A DNA stretch of 64,000 bases, taken from Rickettsia typhi. GTDB taxonomy: Bacteria; Pseudomonadota; Alphaproteobacteria; Rickettsiales; Deianiraeaceae. The stretch's first letter is position 1. The number at the start of each line of letters is the position of its first letter. The notes under the pieces were generated by a model, which was given only the letters and a program-made list of their open reading frames with translations, had not been told where the DNA came from and made no database searches. The stretch lies in assembly GCA_945881985.1 (NCBI GenBank), contig CAMCVL010000001.1:124001-188000 (forward strand), in the 5' to 3' direction. Made by a program: the position numbers and the translations under genes. Shown here one piece after another: positions 24,387-33,608 of this stretch.

Positions 24387-24512
24387 CCTCCCCTTTTAGG
24401 GGAGGCTGGGTGGGGTATTTGGGGTATGGGCAACACTTAACAACCCCACCTGCTAAAATGCCAACCCCACCTGCTAGGCTAAAGCCTAGCTTTCCTCCCC
24501 TACTAGGGGAGG
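24387..24512 (+). repeat. Composite palindromic repeat, copy E1
   Basis: Left arm CCTCCCCTTTTAGGGGAGG, GCTGGGTGGGGTATT and a spacer. The start of the right arm is duplicated here: CAACCCCACCTGCTAAAATG is followed by CCAACCCCACCTGCTAGGCT. The inner hairpin GCTAGGC-TAAA-GCCTAGC and TTTCCTCCCCTACTAGGGGA then complete the unit. Confidence 0.88.
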
Positions 24513-24564
24513 TTTATCAGAGGCAGACCCACTCCTCCTATTTAAAGGTAGTCCACAAACATCT

Positions 24565-24670
24565 CCTCCCCTTTTAGGGGAGGTGGGGTGGGGTATTTAA
24601 ATACCAATTAGCATAACAACAACCCCACCTGCTAGGCTAAAGCCTAGCTTTCCTCCCCTATTAGGGGAGG
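24565..24670 (+). repeat. Composite palindromic repeat, copy E2
   Basis: Left arm CCTCCCCTTTTAGGGGAGG, then GTGGGGTGGGGTATTTAA and a spacer similar to copy B1 (ATACCAATTAGCATAACAAC). The right arm has the GCTAGGC-TAAA-GCCTAGC hairpin and ends with TCCTCCCCTATTAGGGGAGG. Confidence 0.88.
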
Positions 24671-25046
24671 TGGGTTTGCACAATATCCCATCCCCTTTTA
24701 GGGAGACCCTCAGATAACTCCTCCCATTTAGAGGCGGGGCTGGGGTTGGGGCTTGTAGATAGGCTTAATTTTAAATTGGATATGGTATAAGGCGGTAATG
24801 AAAAATTATTGTATAACTTTTTTGCAATAAGATAGAACTAGTGTCTTTTTGCTTTGCAGCTTGTTGTAGTAAAGCCATTGCTTACTAATGCAACATCCCG
24901 TGGGGCGGAGTTTGAAAGGTATAATTTTATTGTAAATTTTTTAAATGCTTAGCTAGAACTATAAAATGCTTGAACAGGCCTGAGCCTGAATGTGCCAGAG
25001 CTTTGTATTTTTTAACTAGCAACTAGCCTAGCTACAGCAAATATTT

Positions 25047-26849
25047 TTATTTGTTGCCGTAGCGTTTTCTTTCGTTTTCGGTAAGATATTTTTTACGCAG
25101 CCTTAAAGATTTTGGCGTTACCTCAACATATTCATCGTCTTGAATATAGGACATCATGGACTCCATGGTCATTTGTCTAGGCGGGATTAGGGTTAGTTTT
25201 TCATCTGCACCGGCAGAGCGGATGTTTGTAAGTTGTTTTGCACGAACAACATTAACAACTAGGTCGTTATCTTTGGAGTTTTCACCCACTATCATACCCT
25301 CGTAGACCTTTGTTGTGTCGCCAATAAACATAATACCCCTTTCCTGCAGTGCGTATAAAGAGTAAGCGGTTGCGGTGCCACTCTCATTTGAAATCAAAAC
25401 TCCGCTTTGTCTACCAACAAACTCACCCTTAAATGGCTCGTATCTTGCAAATAGGCGGTTCATTAGCCCTGTGCCTCTTGTGTCGGTTAAAAATTGGTTT
25501 TGGTAGCCAATTAAACATCTTGCAGGTATGTTGTAGATTATTCTAACACGGCCGTCTGTACCCTCACGCATTTCAAGCATATCGCCCTTTCTGCGGTTAA
25601 GCTCGGCAATTACGCCGTTAGAATGCTCAAGGTCAACATCAATAACAACCTCCTCGATAGGCTCAAGTTTTTGCCCGTTTTCCTCTTTAAAGATAACTCT
25701 TGGCTTGGAAATCATAAGCTCAAAGCCTTCTCTACGCATGGTTTCAACCAAAACGCCAAGTTGAAGCTCCCCACGACCCCCAACTTCAAAAGCACCTTCG
25801 CCGCTTTGCTTAACGGTGATTGCAACATTTGTTTCGGCCTCTTTAAGTAGTCTGTCCTTAATAAGGTTTGATGTAACTTTTGTACCCTCTGTGCCTGCAA
25901 AAGGCGAGTTGTTAACCATTATAACAACCGACATAGTAGGGGGGTCAATAGGCGTTGATTTAACAGGTTCGTTGATAACGGTATCGCAGATTGTGTTTGA
26001 CACGGTTGAGTCCTGCATACCAGCAACGGCAACAATGTCACCAGCTATAGCCTCCTCAATTGGCACCATCTCCGTGCCTCTGTAGCCTTGTAATTTTGTA
26101 AGCCTAAATTGCTCAACAACCTTGCCGTTTAGGTCAAGAGACTTAACGCTTTGATTGCTTTTTGCAGTACCTGAGTATACCTTGCCAGTTAAAATTCTAC
26201 CTAAAAATTTATCCGAGTGCAAAAGGGTTACAAGCATTGAAAACGGAGCATCCCTGTCAACCTTTGGTGCAGGAACATGGGCTACAATCTTGTTAAACAA
26301 AGGTTTAAGGTCAATCCTCTCATCGTTAAGCTCATTAACCGCCCAGCCACTACGCCCGGATGCGTAAAGTATAGGAAAGTCCAACTGCTCCTCGCTTGCA
26401 TCCAATGTGCAAAAGAGGTCAAAAATTTCGTTGATAACCTCATCTGGTCTTGCATCGCTTCTGTCAATTTTGTTCACCAAGACAATTGGCCTAATGCCAA
26501 GCTTTAATGCCTTTGAAAGAACAAATTTTGTTTGCGGCAAAGGCCCTTCTGCAGCGTCCACCAAAAGCACTACCCCGTCAACCATTGAGAGTATCCTTTC
26601 AACCTCACCGCCAAAATCCGCATGGCCCGGTGTGTCAATAATATTAATTTTAATATCATCCCAAATTACCGATGTTGGCTTTGCAAGAATCGTAATACCC
26701 CTCTCTTTTTCAAGGTCGTTGCGGTCCATAACCCTCTCCTCAACTTGCTGATTCTCCCTAAAGGTGCCACTTTGTCTAAGCATTGCGTCTACAAGAGTTG
26801 TCTTGCCGTGGTCTACATGGGCGATAATTGCGATGTTTCTAATATCCAT
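25047..26849 (-). CDS. typA: Ribosome-associated GTPase TypA/BipA
   Basis: Translational GTPase of the EF-G/LepA class that binds ribosomes and helps large-subunit assembly and stress responses. At 600 residues it is typical. The G1 motif AHVDHGKTT starts at about residue 10, the switch II DTPGHADFGGEV follows the GITILAK switch I region, and NKID is the G4 motif. The C-terminal domains include the BipA-specific segment near RGIMFIGDTTKVYEGMIVGE. No Shine-Dalgarno is present; the leader is A/T-rich. It is convergent with trpS across a repeat cluster. Confidence 0.97.
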   Translation of the reverse strand: MDIRNIAIIAHVDHGKTTLVDAMLRQSGTFRENQQVEERVMDRNDLEKERGITILAKPTSVIWDDIKINIIDTPGHADFGGEVERILSMVDGVVLLVDAAEGPLPQTKFVLSKALKLGIRPIVLVNKIDRSDARPDEVINEIFDLFCTLDASEEQLDFPILYASGRSGWAVNELNDERIDLKPLFNKIVAHVPAPKVDRDAPFSMLVTLLHSDKFLGRILTGKVYSGTAKSNQSVKSLDLNGKVVEQFRLTKLQGYRGTEMVPIEEAIAGDIVAVAGMQDSTVSNTICDTVINEPVKSTPIDPPTMSVVIMVNNSPFAGTEGTKVTSNLIKDRLLKEAETNVAITVKQSGEGAFEVGGRGELQLGVLVETMRREGFELMISKPRVIFKEENGQKLEPIEEVVIDVDLEHSNGVIAELNRRKGDMLEMREGTDGRVRIIYNIPARCLIGYQNQFLTDTRGTGLMNRLFARYEPFKGEFVGRQSGVLISNESGTATAYSLYALQERGIMFIGDTTKVYEGMIVGENSKDNDLVVNVVRAKQLTNIRSAGADEKLTLIPPRQMTMESMMSYIQDDEYVEVTPKSLRLRKKYLTENERKRYGNK

Positions 26850-26990
26850 TTTATAATTTACAAAAAATTTAATTGCATGACCCGCATTTAGCTTAGCGGT
26901 TCGTAAAACAAATATTATCTTGAAGTTTAAATAATTTGCAAGTAAAATTAATAATTATATAAAATATTTAAAAATACTTACTTTGCAAAA

Positions 26991-27470
26991 GTGATAAAAC
27001 GCAAGGCTCAGTGCATTGTTGATGCAGATTACATATCGGTAATTAATTTAATTACCAACATATCAAGCTATCCATCCTTTGTGCCTTGGTGTAAAAATGT
27101 TAAGCTTACATCTGCCCCCATTGACATTAAAACTTTTTTGCAAAACCAAGGTAATAAGCTAAGCCAAAGCTGTATTTTTTGCTTTGGATACGGGGTTTTT
27201 AATATATCTTACCCCTGCATCAACGAGCTTAGTAAGATGCAAAATGGATACAACCTCTACACTCATGCTGTTAAGTGCAATACTTCCCCCTTTAAAAATC
27301 TTGAAAGCACTTGGCAAATAAATATCCTAGACCAAGCCAAAACCCAGATAATTTTTGAGGTTGAATACGAGCTTAAAAATTTTGTTTTACAAAAAACATC
27401 TGCTATTTATATAGACTCCGTGATGGCAAAAATTACTCAAGCCTTTAAGCAAAAGTTAAGTAAAAGTTAA
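26991..27470 (+). CDS. RatA/Coq10-like START-domain protein
   Basis: 159 residues, starting at a GTG. The whole protein is one START/SRPBCC domain: IVDADYISVINLITNISSYPSFVPWCKNVKL at the N-terminus is the conserved family opening (YPxFVPWC), and the C-terminal helix is DSVMAKITQAFKQKL. Coq10 proteins bind ubiquinone and support respiration; the RatA name comes from a ribosome-association phenotype in E. coli. ubiA is encoded elsewhere in the window, so ubiquinone is made and the Coq10 role is the better guess. It is divergent from typA, and no antitoxin partner (RatB) overlaps it. Confidence 0.78.
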   Translation: MIKRKAQCIVDADYISVINLITNISSYPSFVPWCKNVKLTSAPIDIKTFLQNQGNKLSQSCIFCFGYGVFNISYPCINELSKMQNGYNLYTHAVKCNTSPFKNLESTWQINILDQAKTQIIFEVEYELKNFVLQKTSAIYIDSVMAKITQAFKQKLSKS

Positions 27471-27605
27471 GCAAAAGCTAAACAATATCATTTTTCATTT
27501 TTAAGTATTCTTAAGGCAAAACACTTATTCCCTCTGCCACCTCTCCCTTTAGGAGTAGGGCTGAGGTGGGGGCAATTTACCACACCAAAAACCCCTCCCC
27601 TTTAA

Positions 27606-27760
27606 GGGCAACCCACAGATAACTCCTCCCCTTTAAGAGTAACCCACAGATAACTCCTCCCCTTTAAGGGGAGGCTGGGTGGGGTATTTATAACCCAAGC
27701 AATACCATAACAACCCCACCTGCTAGGCTAAAGCCTAGCATCCTCCCCTGCTAGAGGAGG
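27606..27760 (+). repeat. Composite palindromic repeat with 31-bp tandem lead-in, copy F
   Basis: AACCCACAGATAACTCCTCC occurs at 27610 and again at 27641 (period 31), leading into the left arm at 27656 (CCTCCCCTTTAAGGGGAGG). GCTGGGTGGGGTATT and the spacer TATAACCCAAGCAATACCAT follow. The right arm has the GCTAGGC-TAAA-GCCTAGC hairpin and ends with CCTCCCCTGCTAGAGGAGG at 27760. The interval 27471-28095 contains no gene I can support. Confidence 0.88.
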
Positions 27761-27806
27761 ATTGGTTTGTACAAAAATCTGACTTCCCGCCCCCGCCCCT
27801 TTTTTT

Positions 27807-27863
27807 AGCCAGCTCCGCCTGCTTAGCTTTGCTAAGCAAGGGGGGGGAGGCGGGCTGGCTAGC
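27807..27863. repeat. Long inverted repeat with GCTTAGC-TTT-GCTAAGC core
   Basis: AGCCAGC and CCGCCT on the left pair with AGGCGG and GCTGGCT on the right. The inner stem is GCTTAGC-TTT-GCTAAGC, and a run of G's follows the right inner stem. The layout parallels the 9971 hairpin, with a different inner stem but the same TTT loop. A T-run (CCCCTTTTTTTAG) lies on the left side, so it could terminate minus-strand transcripts. Confidence 0.7.
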
Positions 27864-28095
27864 ATTGCAGAGAGTGGGGCATGTGCAAGAGGGTATGCTT
27901 TAGGATAAAATCATGGAACATCTCTTTTACAACAACGCAGGACACAAGATATGCAGTTGGCTATAATAAATTTAAAACAAAGCTTGATTTAAATTTTTGC
28001 CTTTGGCATTATTGTATTGTTGTATTGTATTGTGGTATTGAAGATTGCAGTTTTTTTGATTTAAGACATACTTATATTTAGTGATATATAATTTT

Positions 28096-29508
28096 ATGGC
28101 TAGCAAAAACCCTAAGCACGAGATACAAAATCAGGTAATTGATTTTTTGCAGACAAACAATCAGCTTAGCCAAGTAGAGCTTGAGGATAGCCTTTTGGAG
28201 CTTGAGTGCGTTAATAACTTTTACCTCTGTCACGCATCGGAGCAAGCAAGGGTTGTTAATTGGTGCGTACTAAGCGGGCAGGTAAATTTTTTGCAGCTTG
28301 CCTTTGACAAGCTCCAGCCCCTTATATTTACATATGTCTCGCAAAGTAGCCTTGAGTTTTTGTTCACGCATATTGATAACGCTAAGTTTGTTGGCTTGTT
28401 TGCAAAGCTTGAGTCCGATGATGCGGTATCGGTGCTTGAAGATCTAGAGATAGACTACAGGCTAAAATTAATATCCCTTTTGCCATCGGGGTTAAGGGTT
28501 AAATACAATAGGCTTATGTCTTACAAAGAGGGTACGGTGGGTAGAATTATGAATGTTGACTTTCCCTCTGTTAGTCTATCGTTTACCGCAAGGGAGACCT
28601 TGGATTATTTAAAGGCATTTCACGACAGGGTGCCAAGTGGCGCCACGGCGGATGATATAACCGATATAGTGGTAACAGACGAAAACGATAGATTTTGCGG
28701 ATTTTTAAGCTTAAGTGAGCTTGTTGTTTTAAGCCAAGAGGAGAGTATTGCAAAGGTGATAGATGCTTCGGTTAAAAGCGTATTGCCAAACGAAAGTCAA
28801 AAAAATATTGCAAAGCTTTTTGCAGATTACGGCTATAGCTGCGTGCCGGTTGTAAATAGATTTAACAAGGTTGTGGGCATAGTGGACAGCCTTGCAATTA
28901 GCGACTTTTTAGAGGAGGAAGCGGAGCTGCAAATTTTGCGTGCCAAGGGTATCTTCTCACCAAAAAACATAGATGATGGCAAGGTAACTAGTGCCATTAA
29001 GTCAAGGTCTTTGTGGCTTTTTATTAACTTGCTAACGGCGATAATGTCCTCTTTTTTTATCTCTTTTTTTGAAGACGAAATTTCAAAGCTTGCCCCCCTT
29101 GCGGTTTTAATGCCAATTGTTGCATCGATGGGTGGTAATGCGGCAAATCAAAGTGCAACGGTTACTGTGCGATTTATCGGCTCAGCGGCTTTTAAAGGCA
29201 TTTACATGAGGCAGTTTAGGCTAGAGTTTATAGTTGCTAGCATCAACGGGCTTATCTTTGCAGCCATAGGTTTTTTAATAGCAATTGCTTGGTACAAAAG
29301 CCTTATTTTAGGGATTGTGCTTGCAATCTCAATGATATTTGCCCTTTTTGCAGCTGGCATTTTTGGCTTTTTGATACCCATGTTTATAATGCATTTTAAA
29401 TTTGCTAAAATTGACCCAGCGGTTGCTTCAACAGTAATTCTTACCACAATAACTGACATTATTGGCTTTGCTGGGTTTTTGCTGCTTTCGCGTTTGTTTA
29501 ATGTTTAA
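28096..29508 (+). CDS. mgtE: Magnesium transporter MgtE
   Basis: Inner-membrane Mg2+ channel. It has 470 residues from ATG 28096; a GTG five codons upstream is possible. The order of domains is complete: an N-terminal helical superfamily domain (about 1-130, with the LESDDAVSVLEDLEIDYRLKLISLLP repeats), a CBS pair (about 135-260, GTVGRIMNVDFPSV ... VVGIVDSLAI), and five membrane helices. The membrane part contains PIVASMGGNAANQSATVTVR, the conserved pore segment. The C-terminus carries the DPAVASTVILTTITDIIGF motif of the family. The stop overlaps the next start as TAATG, so the aminotransferase gene is co-translated. Confidence 0.96.
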   Translation: MASKNPKHEIQNQVIDFLQTNNQLSQVELEDSLLELECVNNFYLCHASEQARVVNWCVLSGQVNFLQLAFDKLQPLIFTYVSQSSLEFLFTHIDNAKFVGLFAKLESDDAVSVLEDLEIDYRLKLISLLPSGLRVKYNRLMSYKEGTVGRIMNVDFPSVSLSFTARETLDYLKAFHDRVPSGATADDITDIVVTDENDRFCGFLSLSELVVLSQEESIAKVIDASVKSVLPNESQKNIAKLFADYGYSCVPVVNRFNKVVGIVDSLAISDFLEEEAELQILRAKGIFSPKNIDDGKVTSAIKSRSLWLFINLLTAIMSSFFISFFEDEISKLAPLAVLMPIVASMGGNAANQSATVTVRFIGSAAFKGIYMRQFRLEFIVASINGLIFAAIGFLIAIAWYKSLILGIVLAISMIFALFAAGIFGFLIPMFIMHFKFAKIDPAVASTVILTTITDIIGFAGFLLLSRLFNV

Positions 29509-30269
29509 TGGACGAGCTCAACAGGGGTTTTAAATACGGGGATGGAATTTTTGAGACCATAAAGATTCTTGACTCAAAGGCTGTCAACTTAGAGCCGCAT
29601 CTTAATCGTCTTAAGCTATCGGCACAAAAGCTAATGCTTGATTTTAACCTTGTAAGCCAAAGTGGTATAGAAGCTTTTTTACAAGAGCAAAAAGCTTGTG
29701 ACGGGGTTTTAAAGATCTATCTTTACAGACATTGTCAAAGCCTTGGCTATTTACCACTAAGCCCACAAGATTGCAGGCACATCTATTGCTACACATCTGG
29801 TTTTGGGGAGCCAGTGAGGGGGCGGCAAAAAGTTTGTGTTTCAAGTGTTCTAAGGTGCAAGTCCATTGTGGGCAGTAAAACATTATCATCGCTTAACTTT
29901 GTTATGGCAAGGCTTGAGGCTCAGCAAAACAATTGTTTTGACGCACTAATGTTAAATGAAGAGGGTCTTGTGTGTGAGTTTTCCTCTGCTAATATCTTTG
30001 TTTTAACAAAGGATGGCTTGCTTAAAACCCCGCCTGCAAATGGCTATATAGTTGAGGGCACCATGAGGGAATATTTAATTAACACAATTACAAAAGGCAC
30101 ACTAGGTCAAGGCGACCATGCCTTTAGGGGTCTTGAGTCTCAAGCATTAGCCGTTTTGCAAGATATTAAATGCGTGCATCAGTGCAGCCTTACCTTGCAA
30201 GATGTAAAGGGGGCGAGTAAAATCTTTTACACAAATGCCATCCGCGGCGTTAATGAGGTTTGTTTGTAG
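29508..30269 (+). CDS. pabC: Class IV PLP aminotransferase, probable aminodeoxychorismate lyase
   Basis: 253-residue fold type IV PLP enzyme. It begins almost directly at the conserved FKYGDGIFETIK segment, so it lacks about 15-20 N-terminal residues usual in the family. The PLP lysine is probably Lys124 in GSKTLSSLNFVMARLEA. LMLNEEGLVCEFSSANIF is the conserved cofactor-binding block. The pattern favours 4-amino-4-deoxychorismate lyase, which makes p-aminobenzoate for folate; folB and folC are in the window. A branched-chain or D-amino-acid aminotransferase cannot be excluded from sequence alone. It is translationally coupled to mgtE and convergent with recO. Confidence 0.7.
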   Translation: MDELNRGFKYGDGIFETIKILDSKAVNLEPHLNRLKLSAQKLMLDFNLVSQSGIEAFLQEQKACDGVLKIYLYRHCQSLGYLPLSPQDCRHIYCYTSGFGEPVRGRQKVCVSSVLRCKSIVGSKTLSSLNFVMARLEAQQNNCFDALMLNEEGLVCEFSSANIFVLTKDGLLKTPPANGYIVEGTMREYLINTITKGTLGQGDHAFRGLESQALAVLQDIKCVHQCSLTLQDVKGASKIFYTNAIRGVNEVCL

Positions 30270-30296
30270 TCTAAGATTAAAAATATTTTTCAATGT

Positions 30297-30869
30297 CTAA
30301 AGGTTAAAGAGTTTATAAAAATCCATGCTTGCAGGAAATTGCTTTTGACTTAAGCCATTTGCCTCTAAATAGGATAAAAACATAGACTTGAGGCTTTTTA
30401 TGTTAAGTTGACTTCTGTCGTTTGCACTTGGCAAATAGCTTGAAATTAAATCTAACTTGAAGTTTAGATAGCAAGCTGTAAAGGAGGTGATGCAGTTTTG
30501 CGATATTAGCATTTTGTAATTTGCAAAGTCCCTAGGACTAGTGTGTGCCTGCATGCTAAGTAATAGCTCGTTTATACTAAAGATTCCTAAGGTTTTGATG
30601 ATGTCGCCGCAATTTGCTAGCCACAAAAAACTCACTTCCTCCAGTTTAACAGGTTTAAAGCTTGAGCTTTGGGATTGTCTTTTACTGGTGATGGCAAAAT
30701 TACCTTCCGTGCCAATTTGCAACAAATTTGCTTGTTTTGAGGTATTGCCAAATTTGCAAATGCAAAGAGCAATACCGCTATCTGGGGTGATTATGTGTAG
30801 TAGTTTATCTTTGTCGCCAAAGTTTTTGCAGTGTATTATGATTCCGCTTACAAGGTCGCTATCTTGCAT
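30297..30869 (-). CDS. recO: DNA repair protein RecO (short)
   Basis: 190 residues from ATG 30869. The N-terminal OB-fold segment SGIIIHCKNFGDKDKLLHIITPDSGI matches the RecO opening, where the protein meets single-stranded DNA and SSB. The helical C-terminal part is present but poorly conserved, and the protein is about 40-50 residues shorter than typical RecO. No zinc-binding cysteines are seen. RecO works with RecR in loading RecA; recR is in the window at 49.7 kb. The frame extends 11 codons upstream, but the ATG chosen fits the family start (MQDSDLVSGIII). Confidence 0.72.
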   Translation of the reverse strand: MQDSDLVSGIIIHCKNFGDKDKLLHIITPDSGIALCICKFGNTSKQANLLQIGTEGNFAITSKRQSQSSSFKPVKLEEVSFLWLANCGDIIKTLGIFSINELLLSMQAHTSPRDFANYKMLISQNCITSFTACYLNFKLDLISSYLPSANDRSQLNIKSLKSMFLSYLEANGLSQKQFPASMDFYKLFNL

Positions 30870-31064
30870 CAATAAATTACAAACAACAAACACGCTGCAC
30901 AAAATATAATCAATAGGTAAAATTAGATAGAGGCAAATGCAAGATAATTATGTAACATTTTATTTTTATGTAAAAAATCAAAGTTTTTTATGCTTTGTAA
31001 AAATAAGTCTTGCAATTTTTTTTATATTACATAGACTTGTTTGATGCTTGATTCAAAGCATTAC

Positions 31065-31158
31065 GGACAGATGGCTGAGCGGCTGAAAGCGCCTTCCTGC
31101 TAAGAAGGTATACGGACCAAAATCTGTATCGAGGGTTCGAATCCCTCTCTGTCCGCCA
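31065..31158 (+). tRNA. tRNA-Ser (GCT)
   Basis: 94 bases including an encoded CCA end. The acceptor stem GGACAGA pairs perfectly with TCTGTCC. The anticodon stem CCTTC/GAAGG encloses CTGCTAA, giving anticodon GCT at 31099-31101. The long variable arm (about TATACGGACCAAAATCTGTAT) and the T arm GAGGG-TTCGAAT-CCCTC are class II features. It precedes topA by 35 bp. Confidence 0.97.
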
Positions 31159-31193
31159 CGAGTGTTGATTGAAATGGGGATTTAAGTGTTGAA

Positions 31194-33503
31194 ATGTCTA
31201 GTAATTTACTGATTGTTGAGTCTCCGTCAAAATGCAAAACAATTAAATCCTACCTTGGTAAGGGTTTTGAGGTAATGGCATCCTTTGGTCATATAAGGGA
31301 GCTTGTGCCAAAGGACGGCTCGGTTGACACGGAAGGGGATTTTACAGCAAAATACCAGACAATTGAAAGATCAGCCCAAAATTTAAAAAAACTTACTGAG
31401 GCAGTAAAGGATGCCAAAACCCTTTACATAGCTACCGACCCAGACCGCGAGGGGGAGTCCATAGGCTGGCATATACTTGAATACTTTAAGGAAAAGCGAG
31501 TGGGGTTAAAGGATAAAACAATTCACAGAATCACCTTTAACGAGATTACAAAAACAGCGGTAACGGAGGCAATTAAAAATCCTAGGCAGATTGATAATAG
31601 CCTTGTTGACGCACAGCAATCTCGCCAGTTTTTGGATTATTTGGTGGGCTTTAACCTCTCGCCAGTTTTGTGGCGTAAGTTGCCTGGTAGCAAGTCCGCT
31701 GGGCGTGTGCAGTCCGTAGCTTTAAGGCTTGTGGTTGAAAGAGAGTTTGAAATTAAGGACTTTAAAGCTCAGGAATACTGGACAATTGACCTTGAAACAA
31801 AAAACGGCATAAAGGCCGAGCTTGAGGTTTTTGACGGCGTAAAGCTTGATAAATTTGCCATACCGAACTCAAAGAGGGCGGAGCAGATTGTTGCCGAGAT
31901 AGAAAAACAGGATTTAAAAATTATTAGCGTTGACAAAAAAAAGACAAAACGCAAGCCTTATCCGCCATTTACAACTTCTACCTTGCAGCAGGATGCTTCA
32001 AGCAAGTTAAACTTTGGGGCAAAAAAAACAATGCTCTTGGCACAAAAACTTTACGAAGCTGGGCATATTACATACATGAGGACGGACTCGCCTAGCATAT
32101 CTGAGGATGGGCTTAAAAAAATCCGTGCTTCGGTTAATGATATTTTTGGCAAGGAATATCTTTCAAAATCAGTTATTCAATATAGTTCAAAGTCCAAAAA
32201 CTCGCAGGAGGCTCACGAGGCAATTAGACCAACAAACCCATCAAATGCACCTGCTGCGATAAATCTAGATAGCGACGAGGTAAGGCTTTACGAGCTTATC
32301 TGGAAGAGGGCACTTGCAAGCCAAGCCTCGGAGGCGGAGTTTGACAGTGTAAAAATTACCATTGCGGACGACTGGGGCAATACAAGCTTTGGTGCTAATG
32401 GTTCCGTGATGAGTTTTGATGGTTTTTTAAAAATCTACGACTATAACGAATCTGCCGATAAGCTACTGCCAAATGTTAAACAGGGTGATAAAATTGAAGC
32501 TAAAAGTATAACTCCTGTGCAGCATTTTACCCAGCCCCCAGCAAGATACAATGAGGCAAGCCTTGTTAAAAAGCTTGAGGAGCTTGGCATAGGTAGACCA
32601 TCAACTTACGCAAGTATAGTGAGTGTAATACAAGAGCGAGGATACACTGAGCTTAACAATAAAAGATTTTTTGCTACAAAAAAAGGCGAGGTGGTGACGG
32701 AGTTTTTAAAGACCTTTTTCCCCAAGTATGTTGAATACAGCTTTACCGCAAAGCTTGAAGACGAGCTTGATGAAATATCAAGCGGGGGGCTTGCAAAGTT
32801 AAAATTTTTGCGTAGTTTTTGGAAGGATTTTAAGAGTAATGTTGACAACATTCAGGCAAAAAAAATGCAGGAAATTGTTGAAGGCATAAAGGACAGGCTT
32901 GAATACATCTTGCTTGAAAAAAACGAGGATGGCACCTACAAAAAAACTTGCCCTAAGTGCTCCAAGGAGCTTGATGTGAGAATAGGTAAATTCGGGCCTT
33001 TTGCATCCTGCTCTGGCTATCCGGAATGCAGTTATATAGCAAAGGCAAATGGGGACGAGGAGGAGCAGGGCGACCAAGGCTCCGGCGGAGAGGTAAATCC
33101 AGACAATATAATTGGCAATCTTGAGGGTTATGGCGATGTGCAGCTTAAGCAGGGTCCTTACGGATTGTACTTGGAATATAAGGACGACAAAGGCAGGGTA
33201 AAAAGAGCCAGCGTGCCAAAGGATAAAAAAAGAGAGGATGTTAATCTTGAGCTTGCTGCAAAGATACTGTCATTGCCACGCTTAGTTGGAATACACCCCG
33301 AAACAAAAAAAGAAATCAAAGCATCAATTGGCCCTTACGGTCCTTATCTTGCGTATAATTCAAAGTTTTACAACATTCCAAAATCCGATACTCAGGATTT
33401 AGTCTACACAATAGGCATTAATCACGCGGTTGAAATTATCGCAAAAAAGGATGCAATGCCACCAAAGGAGGGCTCCCGCTTTAAAAAAAAGAGCGAGAAG
33501 TAG
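31194..33503 (+). CDS. topA: DNA topoisomerase I
   Basis: Relaxes negative supercoils by single-strand passage. It has 769 residues. The Toprim domain opens with LLIVESPSKCKTIKSYLG and contains the acidic DPDREGE motif. The active-site tyrosine is Tyr294 in GHITYMRTDS. The C-terminal region has a single four-cysteine zinc ribbon (CPKCSKELDVRIGKFGPFASC ... C), followed by TopA-C-like repeats (GPYGLYLEYKDDKG, then GPYGPYLAYNSKFY). The DprA-TopA-tRNA neighbourhood seen in some alphaproteobacteria is absent here. It ends with a long A/T-rich interval and no obvious hairpin. Confidence 0.97.
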   Translation: MSSNLLIVESPSKCKTIKSYLGKGFEVMASFGHIRELVPKDGSVDTEGDFTAKYQTIERSAQNLKKLTEAVKDAKTLYIATDPDREGESIGWHILEYFKEKRVGLKDKTIHRITFNEITKTAVTEAIKNPRQIDNSLVDAQQSRQFLDYLVGFNLSPVLWRKLPGSKSAGRVQSVALRLVVEREFEIKDFKAQEYWTIDLETKNGIKAELEVFDGVKLDKFAIPNSKRAEQIVAEIEKQDLKIISVDKKKTKRKPYPPFTTSTLQQDASSKLNFGAKKTMLLAQKLYEAGHITYMRTDSPSISEDGLKKIRASVNDIFGKEYLSKSVIQYSSKSKNSQEAHEAIRPTNPSNAPAAINLDSDEVRLYELIWKRALASQASEAEFDSVKITIADDWGNTSFGANGSVMSFDGFLKIYDYNESADKLLPNVKQGDKIEAKSITPVQHFTQPPARYNEASLVKKLEELGIGRPSTYASIVSVIQERGYTELNNKRFFATKKGEVVTEFLKTFFPKYVEYSFTAKLEDELDEISSGGLAKLKFLRSFWKDFKSNVDNIQAKKMQEIVEGIKDRLEYILLEKNEDGTYKKTCPKCSKELDVRIGKFGPFASCSGYPECSYIAKANGDEEEQGDQGSGGEVNPDNIIGNLEGYGDVQLKQGPYGLYLEYKDDKGRVKRASVPKDKKREDVNLELAAKILSLPRLVGIHPETKKEIKASIGPYGPYLAYNSKFYNIPKSDTQDLVYTIGINHAVEIIAKKDAMPPKEGSRFKKKSEK

Positions 33504-33608
33504 AAAAGTCCTACAAAAATTAATAAAAAATAAAAAAAGTTGATTTTATTTTGCGATTGTTTAAAATCTTGAAAGATTAGTTTTTTCATATTTTTTAAAA
33601 TAAACAAA

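Larger units (their letters stand above)
24172..25046. other. Gene-free, repeat-rich interval between convergent genes
   Basis: About 875 bp between trpS (plus) and typA (minus) contains two composite palindromic repeats (24387-24512 and 24565-24670). Several solo CTCCCCTTTTAG half-arms and a G-rich relative near 24719-24752 are also present. No reading frame here has protein-like composition. The last 250 bp are plain A/T-rich sequence. Confidence 0.7.

Noticed and set aside
26991-27470. RatA as a toxin of a RatAB toxin-antitoxin pair
   Set aside because: No RatB-like gene overlaps or follows it, and the START-domain family with ubiquinone synthesis genes fits the Coq10-type role better.
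27881-28081. 66-codon open frame between repeats and mgtE
   Set aside because: It starts at a weak site inside the repeat region, has Cys/Phe/Trp-rich composition typical of random A/T frames, and shows no family pattern.
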